Source of the DNA: CAYSGL01 sp964520985
GTDB taxonomy: Bacteria; Pseudomonadota; Alphaproteobacteria; Micavibrionales; Micavibrionaceae
Assembly: GCA_964520985.1 (NCBI GenBank)
Contig: CAZFPB010000004.1
Coordinates: forward strand, 1-64,000
Length of the DNA stretch: 64,000 nucleotides
Direction of reading: 5' to 3'
Below, one piece after another: positions 1 to 7,519 of the stretch. A model generated the notes under the pieces. It saw only the letters and a program-made list of their open reading frames with translations. It did not search any database and was not told the DNA's origin. A program made the position numbers and the translations under genes. Each line of letters opens with the position of its first letter. The first letter of the stretch is position 1.

Positions 1-530
1 AAAATCTCAGGAATGTTATCAATAAGAGTACTAGATACTGTGACTATATGATTACCGTTTGCTTGAGGAGAAATAGAATCTACAATATAGGTTCCTACAT
101 TTTCTCCGTTTAGTAATCTTATTAGGAATCCAGGTTGGATCTTTCTAATCTTTAAAGCTGTAGTGGTTAGAGTGTTTCCTGGTAGGGCTATTACTCCGTC
201 AGATTGATAAAGCACTACTTCATAAGCTTTAGGAGAAGTATTAATGCTACATACAGCTGAATTACCGTACTGAGGAATTACTCGACCACTTTCTCTATCT
301 TCTCTAATTCTCATTAACCTGACGAAAAAATGAGGATAGTGAATTGCTCTTGTGTCAGCGCTAGAATCGTAAAAATCTGGTTCAATAGGCATTGAAACTA
401 TTTCACCAGTCATAGGATCGAACATTTCTTTTAAAACTGAGTGGGATACAGAACGTTGTTCAAAAAAATTAATTCGGCGGATTTCTCTTGAAATCGCCTC
501 TTCAACATCTCTAAATATTCTTATGGTCAT
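1..530 (-). CDS. Structural protein, C-terminus outside window
   Basis: An open frame starts with ATG at 530 and runs off the left edge; about 176 residues are visible (MTIRIFRDVEEAISRE...). It overlaps the stop of the preceding gene by four bases (ATGA), so it belongs to the same leftward morphogenesis operon. No membrane segment or catalytic motif is visible. The position after neck-like genes and the beta-rich second half (alternating Val/Ile with Gly turns) suggest a head-tail connector or tail protein, but this is inference from context. Confidence 0.8.
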   Translation of the reverse strand, partial: MTIRIFRDVEEAISREIRRINFFEQRSVSHSVLKEMFDPMTGEIVSMPIEPDFYDSSADTRAIHYPHFFVRLMRIREDRESGRVIPQYGNSAVCSINTSPKAYEVVLYQSDGVIALPGNTLTTTALKIRKIQPGFLIRLLNGENVGTYIVDSISPQANGNHIVTVSSTLIDNIPEI

Positions 531-1627
531 GCGCCACTCTCAAATTTTTTAATTAATTCGTCTACTTTTTTAACTAGTTCTTGAAACCAAGCTTCCTCAT
601 TAGCTACTACCCAAGACCTAATGTTTCTCATTAAGTTTTCGAAAAAGGTAGCTTCACCAGCTGGGAAATCATTGTAAGAAGATACTAAGCTGTATACAGT
701 AGATAACGAATCAGTTTTTTTAGTTAGTTGAATATTATTAATCAGAGATATTGAATTGTTGTAAGCTTGCATACTTACAGGTTGAGTTGTAGGATTTTCT
801 AGATTATAAACTTGAGTCCTAAGAGACGATAATTTATTTCCTTTGTCAGCTTTGGCTAATAATCTGCCAGCTGTAGCAAAGTTACCATCTTTAATTGCTT
901 CGATAATAGGAGACAAATCTACGAAATTTTTTCTAATGAAATCTACACCATCTTGCTTAAGAGTCCAGTCTGCGTATCCTTTTCTATGTCTATCTCTCTG
1001 AAAACGTTGAGCAGGAGACATACCTTCAAAAGGCTGAGCATCTCCATCACCAGTAAGAGTAGAACATTTAATCTTAACGAATCCTGTAATATCTAAACCA
1101 GGATTAGCATAATATTTAGTTTGGCCTGCGGCATCAGGTAAGGCGAATACTGCATCTTGAAAGAATCTCTTAGCTTTGGCAAACTGACCTTCTACTGTCT
1201 CTCCGTCGTCAATATCCATTCTAAGGGATACTCGGTTAGCTCTATCCATATTCTTACTTTTGTTACCGAACACTACTCCGGTTTCACTCAAAGTAGAAAA
1301 GTCTTTAGCTTTATTATATTTAGATAAATCCGTTTTACCGTTAGTTAAAAACTTAAGAATTTCTTCTTCAGATCTTGGTACGTTGATTGTTGGTTGATCT
1401 AGTCCGTTTGTTGCGTCGGAAGGTTGAACAGGGCCTACTACATTGGTTCCAGATCTAATCTGTTCGTTTACTACGAACTTAAGCTGAGTTTGAAGTTGAG
1501 CTATAGATTTCGCTAGAATATCATCCAAACCATTTACTATGATTTGTTTTTTAAACTCGTCTCTGAGTCTTAAGAATTCTTTTTCAGTAATCTCTTTTTC
1601 AAGCTTAAACTCAGCATGCTTAGCCAT
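527..1627 (-). CDS. Putative virion structural protein, 366 aa
   Basis: The start is supported by a GAGGATAAA ribosome site before ATG. The N-terminus is a charged helical stretch (MAKHAEFKLEKEITEKEF), the middle is mixed, and the last 100 residues are helical. There is no signal peptide or enzyme motif. The gene sits between two structural genes with a one-base gap upstream and a four-base overlap downstream. The phrase AKHAEFK recurs in the small protein at 5341-5550. A neck or tail role is inferred from position only. Confidence 0.75.
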   Translation of the reverse strand: MAKHAEFKLEKEITEKEFLRLRDEFKKQIIVNGLDDILAKSIAQLQTQLKFVVNEQIRSGTNVVGPVQPSDATNGLDQPTINVPRSEEEILKFLTNGKTDLSKYNKAKDFSTLSETGVVFGNKSKNMDRANRVSLRMDIDDGETVEGQFAKAKRFFQDAVFALPDAAGQTKYYANPGLDITGFVKIKCSTLTGDGDAQPFEGMSPAQRFQRDRHRKGYADWTLKQDGVDFIRKNFVDLSPIIEAIKDGNFATAGRLLAKADKGNKLSSLRTQVYNLENPTTQPVSMQAYNNSISLINNIQLTKKTDSLSTVYSLVSSYNDFPAGEATFFENLMRNIRSWVVANEEAWFQELVKKVDELIKKFESGA

Positions 1628-1628
1628 T

Positions 1629-2384
1629 TTATCCTCGACCTAGTGGAATCCCCTGAGCTCCTGATTGACGTTTTTCTTGAGCTAAGACTGCTTGCCATTC
1701 ACTTTTCCAGAAAGCTAAATTCTGATCTGAAACAGAACTTCCATCTTCGCCTCTGGCGGCTAGCAAGATGCTATAAATCGTATGGTAAATACAAAAGAGT
1801 CTGTAGTTTTCGCTATTTCCCTTTTGTCTAAATAAACTCAATTCTTCTCTTAATTTAACTGTAGAATTTCTTAAATGATACTCAATAACTTGAGTTCTTT
1901 TAGTTAAGTCTTTTGCGTATACTTCAGGTAAGAAAGAATCAATATTAAATTTCTGCATTCTTACATCAGAGGCTGTAGCATAGGAAGGAATCTTCATTCC
2001 AATCTGACCAGCCATACCGAAAACAGCGAAGTATTCATCTCCGAAGTTATAATTAACTCCACCTAACATACCATTATAAGAAATAATATATTCATCTAAA
2101 GGCTGTAAGTTAGTTGGGATAGCCCAAGTAAATTCGTATTCGAATTCTTGACCTGGAACTAAAGATCCAATTAAAGTAGCAATAACAGTAGGTACTGGAG
2201 TACCTTTGTTCATAAACATAGGTTCTAAAATAATAGCTGTAGGATTAGTTGCAGTATCTACTTTTGTAGGACGATCGTCAGTGAGAAATACTGTTTTAAA
2301 CGTAGCAGTAGTTCCACGAATGAACTTATAACCGTCCATAGGTTCTATACGAGTTCCTGCTGTAGGGCTAATTACTGCTGACAT
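1629..2384 (-). CDS. Putative neck or tail structural protein, 251 aa
   Basis: The first 130 residues are beta-rich with an Ig-like feel (RGTTATFKTVFLTDD, then PGQEFEYEFTWAIP). The second half is helical and ends in a Gly/Arg-rich tail. It is tightly packed in the structural operon, five bases from the membrane-protein gene upstream and two bases from the next gene. No known family is recognised with certainty. A component of the head-tail interface is a guess from the operon. Confidence 0.7.
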   Translation of the reverse strand: MSAVISPTAGTRIEPMDGYKFIRGTTATFKTVFLTDDRPTKVDTATNPTAIILEPMFMNKGTPVPTVIATLIGSLVPGQEFEYEFTWAIPTNLQPLDEYIISYNGMLGGVNYNFGDEYFAVFGMAGQIGMKIPSYATASDVRMQKFNIDSFLPEVYAKDLTKRTQVIEYHLRNSTVKLREELSLFRQKGNSENYRLFCIYHTIYSILLAARGEDGSSVSDQNLAFWKSEWQAVLAQEKRQSGAQGIPLGRG

Positions 2385-2388
2385 TATA

Positions 2389-2703
2389 TTACCTTATAAA
2401 ATAAGCTAGGATTGTTCCCATAGCAGTTAATGCTCCAACGATCAATACTGGGAGTCTTAATTTATAAACTAAATCATCTCTACTTTTTTTCTTATAATCT
2501 TCTACTGCTTTTTTAGATATATAATCTTGATAAAGAGGATCAACAATTTTCTTAACGTCTGTAACAATCATCTGAAGATCGTCTGTACGTTTAATGTGAT
2601 GTTTTAAGTCTTTGGTATTTTCTGCCAACGTTACTTTCATTTCCGTTAGGTCAGATTCCACGTTTTCTAACTTATTAACTATGAGACTCTGGATTTCTGA
2701 CAT
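2389..2703 (-). CDS. Coiled-coil protein with C-terminal membrane anchor
   Basis: The chosen ATG at 2703 follows a GGGAG ribosome site; an upstream in-frame ATG at 2736 lacks one. The 104-residue product has a heptad-rich helix (residues 1-75), a basic patch (KKKSRDDLVYKLR) and a C-terminal transmembrane helix (LPVLIVGALTAMGTILAYFI) with a two-residue tail. The architecture resembles XhlA-like haemolysin/holin accessory proteins placed next to tail-fibre genes in many phages. A role in lysis or membrane attachment is plausible but unproven. Confidence 0.7.
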   Translation of the reverse strand: MSEIQSLIVNKLENVESDLTEMKVTLAENTKDLKHHIKRTDDLQMIVTDVKKIVDPLYQDYISKKAVEDYKKKSRDDLVYKLRLPVLIVGALTAMGTILAYFIR

Positions 2704-2733
2704 TGTTTTATTGCTCCCATCACGTAAATATAG

Positions 2734-2772
2734 CACTACCTATTAATTAGTATATAACATGTCAACTAAATT
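2734..2772 (-). promoter_or_regulatory. Possible sigma-70-like promoter upstream of 2389-2703
   Basis: On the minus strand TTGTTA is followed after 18 bases by TATACT, just upstream of the coiled-coil membrane-protein gene. The stretch is also AT-rich coding sequence of the small GTG gene, so chance is possible. Confidence 0.25.
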
Positions 2773-2902
2773 TAACAAAATACAAAATAGCGATATTTAA
2801 AGCTATATTTAAAATTAGAAGAACTTTCACGTCGGTTAATTTAACTTTTGCCGTAACTTCTCTGCTTAAATTTCTAGTGGAATTTTTATTAATTTTAGCC
2901 AC
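2762..2902 (-). CDS. Tiny membrane protein with GTG start
   Basis: A 46-residue frame starts at GTG 2902, preceded by a weak AAGAG site. It has a basic, polar N-terminus (AKINKNSTRNLSREV) and one hydrophobic helix (VLLILNIALNIAILYFV) and ends at TGA 2764. It fills the only gap between the fibre gene and the coiled-coil membrane protein, which supports it being real. With its neighbour at 2389-2703 it could form a small lysis pair (holin-like), but no catalytic lysis gene lies beside it. Confidence 0.5.
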   Translation of the reverse strand: MAKINKNSTRNLSREVTAKVKLTDVKVLLILNIALNIAILYFVKFS

Positions 2903-2920
2903 GGTTTTTACTCTTATTTA

Positions 2921-4522
2921 TTAAGGTTTAACACCAACAACTTCTAGATAACCTGTATACCCTGATCCAACAAACTGCATAGAGATTATAGTGCCGCCAA
3001 GTAACACTCCAGTTGAAGTTCCTCTAACAGCTCTTAATACTAAAGTTACTCCAGAAATAGATTCTACAATAAATAAAGGAGCTTGGATTGCTGTTCCGGA
3101 ACCATCAACGCCAGTACATTTAATATTTAGAATAGAGGTAAATAAAGCCGTACCTCCTACTAATCCGTTCTGAGTTAAATATACAGTAATTCTTCCGTTG
3201 GCGTCTGTAGCTACTGCGTTAGTGTATCTTCTAAGCTGTGACCCATTATACTGGGTTGTTCCGTGCCAATGATCGTATAATTTGTCCACTGTAGTGGGCG
3301 AAACGCCAGAAACACGACCTTGAGCATCCGTAGTAATTACTGGAATTTGAGAAGAAGAACCGTAAGATCCTGCAGAACCTACGTTAGGCATGGAAATAGT
3401 TCTATTTGCGGATAAATCTCCACCACCAGTTAAACCAGTTCCAGCAGAGACAGTTCTAGTAGTAGGAACTTTTTCTACATCTAATTCATTTAAAGCAGCT
3501 TGAACAGTAGTAGCAGAAATAGTACCGGCCGGAACGTTAGTTATTTGAGAAGCTGTATAGTCTCCGTTAGTCGCCGTAATGATACCTTGGCGACCAAATA
3601 CAGAACTAACTTGATCAGTATTATCTACTTTACCCCAAGACGTGCCATTATAAATAGCCCAATCATTAGCTTTCCAATCAGTGATTCCACCTAAAGAAGT
3701 GGAACCGTCAACACTAACTACATAATAATCACCTTTGCTAGGGCTTGCCGTAACTAGGTTAGGAGTATTAGTGTTAGCATTCCAAGTGCCTTGGAAATCT
3801 ACAGATCCGATAATAGTATCAGGAAGCTGAGATAATGGGACTTTGCCAGCAATATCTAAACTAGCGTAACCATTAGCTTGAGCTTTTTCTGAAATTGCTT
3901 GCTTCTCTGAATCTAATTCATTGAGAGCTGTTTGGACGTTAGTTGATGCAATATTACCTGCTGGAGTATTAACAATGTTTGCAGCAGGAACGCCGGAAAT
4001 AGGAGTGTTAGTAGAGCTAGTTACTCGACCTTTAGCATCAGTTACGAACACTGGGACATTTGAAGCAGAGCCTTTAGTTCCAGCAGTTCCTACGCTAACT
4101 AAACCAATAGCTAAGTTTTCATTGGATCCAGGATTTACAGTTTCTACTGTAGCTTCTCCAGCTTTACCTAATACTTTAACTTCTAAATAACCAGCTGTCT
4201 GGTCATCAGGAGATACTTTAATTAATTGATCTTGACTAAATTCAACTTCTACTTTTAGTCTATCATTATTCTTTAAGGCTTCAATAAAATCAGTTTGAAT
4301 AGCGTTGCTTTGTAGTAATCCTACAGATTGAGCAATAGTTAAGATGTTAGTTCCGTCTGTTACAGTAACATCTCCAGAAGCAATATAAGAAATAATATCA
4401 TTAGAGTTTGCCCATGAAGCATACTCCGTAGTTGGTATGATGTAGTCAGAAGAAGCTGTGAGAGTGGTTCCTGTGTCCGAAATAAAGATATCTAACGCTG
4501 TGGTATTTGTAAGTTTTTTCAT
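2921..4522 (-). CDS. Tail fibre-like protein with repeated collar modules
   Basis: The 533-residue protein shows typical fibre features. The phrase VQTALNELD / VQAALNELD occurs twice, each preceded by PAGNIAST / PAGTISAT. There is a GTGLTGGGDLSANRTI segment of the kind common in phage fibre shafts, and paired GSAGSYGSSSQIPVITTD-like strands that also appear near residue 155. The C-terminal 130 residues are Gly/Thr/Val-rich and likely the receptor-proximal beta domain. It overlaps no other gene and lies seven bases after its neighbour. The role in host adsorption is inferred from these repeats. Confidence 0.85.
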   Translation of the reverse strand: MKKLTNTTALDIFISDTGTTLTASSDYIIPTTEYASWANSNDIISYIASGDVTVTDGTNILTIAQSVGLLQSNAIQTDFIEALKNNDRLKVEVEFSQDQLIKVSPDDQTAGYLEVKVLGKAGEATVETVNPGSNENLAIGLVSVGTAGTKGSASNVPVFVTDAKGRVTSSTNTPISGVPAANIVNTPAGNIASTNVQTALNELDSEKQAISEKAQANGYASLDIAGKVPLSQLPDTIIGSVDFQGTWNANTNTPNLVTASPSKGDYYVVSVDGSTSLGGITDWKANDWAIYNGTSWGKVDNTDQVSSVFGRQGIITATNGDYTASQITNVPAGTISATTVQAALNELDVEKVPTTRTVSAGTGLTGGGDLSANRTISMPNVGSAGSYGSSSQIPVITTDAQGRVSGVSPTTVDKLYDHWHGTTQYNGSQLRRYTNAVATDANGRITVYLTQNGLVGGTALFTSILNIKCTGVDGSGTAIQAPLFIVESISGVTLVLRAVRGTSTGVLLGGTIISMQFVGSGYTGYLEVVGVKP

Positions 4523-4531
4523 GGTGATACC

Positions 4532-5029
4532 TTATATAGCGGGAACAACGTAAAGAAGTAGAACTGCATCACTAATATTGTTTCCGGTTTTTAAGTAAGC
4601 TGATAATTCCCAACCTGAGCCTAAAGCAATAGGGGAGGAAGGAGTATAAGTAGCGGCGTAAGCTGAATTTGATCCTGGAATAGTAATAGCTGCACCTGCA
4701 ATATCAACTCTAGTACTTACTGCCGTTCTTCTTTGAATTTGTATAGTTTGAGCTAAGTTATAAGTTTGTGAAGTAGTTATAGTCATTCTTACTAGAAAAT
4801 TATTACCAGGAATGATTTGTCCAGCTTGGTTTGAGAATACGTTACCAACTTGTAAATAAGAATTTAAACCCATACCACCTTGCCTAGAAAATAGGAAAGG
4901 AGGAGTGACTCCGGTGGTTATAGGTTGTTTTGATTCTTCAATAGCTGCCTGAACGTCATCCGCTGTGAAATTATTATTACTATTATCAAACGGAATCTGA
5001 ACAGCTACTTGTATAAACTTATCTCTCAT
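4532..5029 (-). CDS. Small fibre- or baseplate-associated protein
   Basis: The 165-residue product has one copy of the fibre-type segment DDVQAAIEESKQP near residue 25, then a beta-rich domain of Ser/Thr/Gly strands ending LLLYVVPAI. It is directly adjacent to the fibre gene and to a decoration-like gene, with no intergenic space upstream. It probably attaches to or continues the fibre. The closing LLLYV resembles the LLY tail of the small gene arrays, but it lies inside a beta strand and I treat it as coincidence. Confidence 0.7.
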   Translation of the reverse strand: MRDKFIQVAVQIPFDNSNNNFTADDVQAAIEESKQPITTGVTPPFLFSRQGGMGLNSYLQVGNVFSNQAGQIIPGNNFLVRMTITTSQTYNLAQTIQIQRRTAVSTRVDIAGAAITIPGSNSAYAATYTPSSPIALGSGWELSAYLKTGNNISDAVLLLYVVPAI

Positions 5030-5338
5030 TTATGCTCTCTCAGCCAAGATTACGTCTACCGTTCCAGCGACAGATAATAAATAAACTATCTGCCTAGGTC
5101 CGACTTCGTAAGTTTCTTTAGCATTTTTATAGTGAATAAAACCTTTAGAAGATACATCTCCTACAGTAGGAGCTGAACCTTGATCATTAGCAAAGAATAT
5201 ATAGATATTACCTTTCGGTTGAACGGTGAGAGCTTTTCTATCAGTGAATGACGCAGCGCCAATTCTAGCGATAACTAAAGCTCCAGTTCCTACACTCAAA
5301 ACCCCTTGTAACGACGGGCCGTCTAAAGGTTCATACAT
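5030..5338 (-). CDS. Small beta-sandwich structural protein
   Basis: The 102-residue protein is Gly/Val-rich and beta-stranded. It has a pattern (ALTVQPKGNIYIFFAND then a Gly turn, and a final YLLSVAGTVDVILAERA strand pair) seen in small phage decoration or fibre-base proteins. The C-terminal half of the 5605-6180 protein shows the same layout (RKYLFVYNNHNTRIYLG...). A decoration or adaptor role is inferred. Confidence 0.65.
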   Translation of the reverse strand: MYEPLDGPSLQGVLSVGTGALVIARIGAASFTDRKALTVQPKGNIYIFFANDQGSAPTVGDVSSKGFIHYKNAKETYEVGPRQIVYLLSVAGTVDVILAERA

Positions 5339-5340
5339 TT

Positions 5341-5550
5341 TTATTCACCTTCTTTGGTTTCTATTACCTGCTTAATTTCTAAGATGTTAGCATCGAGTTT
5401 TGGTAATATATTTGTTTGCATATGTGAAAGCAGTTTAAAATAATTAATCAATTCATTGGTGTTCATTTTAAATTCTGCATGTTTTGCTACGTAATTTAGA
5501 AACTCTACGAATTTCTTTTTATCTTCTTCGTTAAATTTATTTTGTATCAT
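5341..5550 (-). CDS. Small helical protein, unknown
   Basis: The 69-residue, charged, all-helical product (MIQNKFNEEDKKKFVEF...) contains VAKHAEFKMNTNEL, whose AKHAEFK core matches the N-terminus of the 366-residue structural protein at 527-1627. It follows a terminator and is packed two bases from the next gene. It may be a chaperone or assembly factor, but nothing in the sequence proves this. Confidence 0.65.
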   Translation of the reverse strand: MIQNKFNEEDKKKFVEFLNYVAKHAEFKMNTNELINYFKLLSHMQTNILPKLDANILEIKQVIETKEGE

Positions 5551-5564
5551 TTTGTGCCTCGATT

Positions 5565-5596
5565 TAAAAAGGGGTAAAGATTTCTCTCTACCCCTC
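5565..5596 (-). terminator. Intrinsic terminator
   Basis: Read on the minus strand, AGGGGTA and TACCCCT form a seven-base stem around a 12-base loop, followed by TTTTTA. It lies nine bases after the stop of 5605-6180 and so separates the capsid and decoration genes from the fibre genes. Confidence 0.75.
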
Positions 5597-5604
5597 TGCT
5601 TTAG

Positions 5605-6180
5605 TTAGCTAAGTTCTAACGTTCTGATGTCTGGAGTTTCGCCAGACTGTCCTACGAAGTTAAGCGCAATCCCTGGGCCAGCTCTTAGTTCAAGAACTGA
5701 TTTAGGGGAAAGAGGGAAACCCGTAGCATCCGTAACACCAGCAGCACCTAAGTAGATACGAGTGTTATGGTTGTTGTAAACGAATAAATACTTACGGTTT
5801 GCTAAAGGCGCAGTAATAACGGCTTGATCCGTTCCTGCAGTGTCTAGAACTTCAGCAGCGGCAACAACAGCAACATTAGCTAAAGCAGCATCAGTAACGT
5901 TGATTGTACCTGAGATTACGTTTACGTCTAATCCGCCACCAGTTGACGTAAGAGGAATACCTGAGCCGTCTTTTAACCATGCTGAAACTGAATCATCTGC
6001 TGCATCTAAATCAACCTCTACGTTGATACCTTCTGCTACACGAACGTCGAGGGCTTCTTTTGCGCCTACGGTCGTGTGAGTAATGAGGGTACCGTCTGCT
6101 GAACGGATAAATGCGCCAACGCTATCACTATCTTGAATAGTTTGAGCACTGGTCGTATCAAATACCAATTGGTCTTTCAA
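5605..6180 (-). CDS. Decoration-like beta protein, paralogue A
   Basis: The 191-residue product has an acidic first half with LDAADDSVSAWLKDGSG and a beta-sandwich-like second half (NRKYLFVYNNHNTRIYLGA, VLELRAGPGIALNF). The DDSV segment recurs in the next gene upstream (LDSSDDSVAIKNEAG), indicating a shared repeat unit. The gene lies 16 bases after its paralogue and is followed by a terminator. A capsid decoration or fibre-base function is inferred from composition and location. Confidence 0.7.
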   Translation of the reverse strand: MKDQLVFDTTSAQTIQDSDSVGAFIRSADGTLITHTTVGAKEALDVRVAEGINVEVDLDAADDSVSAWLKDGSGIPLTSTGGGLDVNVISGTINVTDAALANVAVVAAAEVLDTAGTDQAVITAPLANRKYLFVYNNHNTRIYLGAAGVTDATGFPLSPKSVLELRAGPGIALNFVGQSGETPDIRTLELS

Positions 6181-6196
6181 AATAACCTCCTATAGA

Positions 6197-6844
6197 TTAA
6201 TTCCAACTGCATATTTCTATTACTTCATTTGGTTTTGAAGTTTGAAAATAAGCAGTCACTCCCGCTAAATTTATATCTTTTTCTATTTGTGTGCTTCCAG
6301 GAGATATGGATATATATTGTGTGCTTGAATCACCAGACTGATAAGCTAGTTGTATTTTGGAATTGAATCTAGCTTTTAATGAAAACTTCTTAGTGTTAGC
6401 AGGAAAGGTATATGAATACTCTTGAGATGCATTAACGATGCTTATATTAGCTATAACAGGTATTCCTGGAGCCTTGGTCTCAGTTAATATAGAACCGTCA
6501 GGGTTGATATGTAGTTCTGTTCCTGCTTCGTTCTTTATGGCTACTGAATCGTCGGAGGAGTCTAATTTTACGTTGACATTAAGAGATCCGTCACTTTCAA
6601 TACCTAAGATATTTCCGCTGGAAGGATCCCCTAAAGCAACTGAATCATTATCATATTCTAATTTAACATCTAGTTCTGCTGTGTCTAAAGTAACTGCGGC
6701 GTCTACTGCTAAACGTCTACGACCGTCTGAATCTACAACCTCGTCAATAGGTAAACCACTCCTAGGGCCTACAATAGAGACCCCTTGAGTAACACCTCTA
6801 GCATTTGGTTGCGTTCCTGAAGATCTATTAGACTTAGTTGCCAC
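6197..6844 (-). CDS. Decoration-like beta protein, paralogue B
   Basis: The 215-residue protein starts with a Ser/Asn-rich arm and has two repeats of the type D-x-DSVA-x-G (YDNDSVALGDPSSG and DSSDDSVAIKNEAG), each about 45 residues long. A C-terminal beta domain follows (FSLKARFNSKIQLAYQSGD). The repeats match the single copy in 5605-6180, so the pair probably arose by duplication. Three long antisense frames here are shadows. It is likely a virion surface protein. Confidence 0.7.
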   Translation of the reverse strand: MATKSNRSSGTQPNARGVTQGVSIVGPRSGLPIDEVVDSDGRRRLAVDAAVTLDTAELDVKLEYDNDSVALGDPSSGNILGIESDGSLNVNVKLDSSDDSVAIKNEAGTELHINPDGSILTETKAPGIPVIANISIVNASQEYSYTFPANTKKFSLKARFNSKIQLAYQSGDSSTQYISISPGSTQIEKDINLAGVTAYFQTSKPNEVIEICSWN

Positions 6845-6859
6845 AGAACACTCCAGTTA

Positions 6860-7411
6860 TTAGCGCTCTAGTTTGTTAATGATAATTTCTTTGAATTTCT
6901 TCTTCTCTTCTTTAGTCATTATAGCTGGAAGTTTAATTCCTAGATCTTCTAACTTAGGATCACTAAGAATATGCATTTTGCAATATTTACTAGGAGAACC
7001 AGGCATGGCTTCTAACTGACACAAAGATCCTTTAGCCGTAGTATGTGAACATAAGCTATATTTAGAGACGTGAGCTTCTGCAGCTTCTGCATCTTTAACT
7101 TCTTGTTCTTGTCTTAAAACTTCCTCTAACTCTGCCATATAATGATTAAAAACATCTTTTCCAAATACTAAATTCACATCAGAAGTACGAGTGATAAATT
7201 TTAATTTTCTTAAGTGTATTAATGGAAATTCTGGTTGATTTCTTAAAAGGGGTAATTGCTTAAGAATTAAATATTGTTTTGATCCTTTTTCTACTACGCA
7301 ATAACCACCTCTGAATTTGATTCCAGAAATGTTTTCATTTATATCAGATAGTTTATGTTTTAAAACTACGTACTCTCTAGCTCTACTAAGAGACTTTGTT
7401 GTCCAAGTCAT
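6860..7411 (-). CDS. Capsid-adjacent protein with C-terminal zinc-binding motif
   Basis: The start is fixed by an AAGGAG site. The 183-residue product has a mixed N-terminal domain, a charged coiled-coil (residues 100-125) and a Cys/His cluster (CSHTTAKGSLCQ, then YCKMH) that fits a small zinc knuckle. The C-terminus is lysine-rich. It lies immediately downstream of the major capsid gene, after its terminator, a place often used for head completion or adaptor proteins. Function unassigned. Confidence 0.7.
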   Translation of the reverse strand: MTWTTKSLSRAREYVVLKHKLSDINENISGIKFRGGYCVVEKGSKQYLILKQLPLLRNQPEFPLIHLRKLKFITRTSDVNLVFGKDVFNHYMAELEEVLRQEQEVKDAEAAEAHVSKYSLCSHTTAKGSLCQLEAMPGSPSKYCKMHILSDPKLEDLGIKLPAIMTKEEKKKFKEIIINKLER

Positions 7412-7450
7412 GTCAAATACTCCTTCGGCTCTACCGATGGTTTGTGAGAT

Positions 7451-7487
7451 AAAAAAGAGAGGTAGCTCAAAAAGAACTACCTCTCTT
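7451..7487 (-). terminator. Intrinsic terminator after major capsid gene
   Basis: AAGAGAGGTAG and CTACCTCTCTT form a perfect 11-base stem with an 11-base loop. On the minus strand it is followed by TTTTTTA. It is the strongest terminator in the window and sits 33 bases after the capsid stop, as expected for the most highly expressed structural gene. Confidence 0.9.
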
Positions 7488-7519
7488 GACCGGTTATCCG
7501 CAGACTTCCGGGATTCTAA

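Noticed and set aside
6438..6788. Long antisense frame in the decoration gene
   Set aside because: It mirrors Ser/Asp-rich codons of the real gene and has no ribosome site or family pattern.
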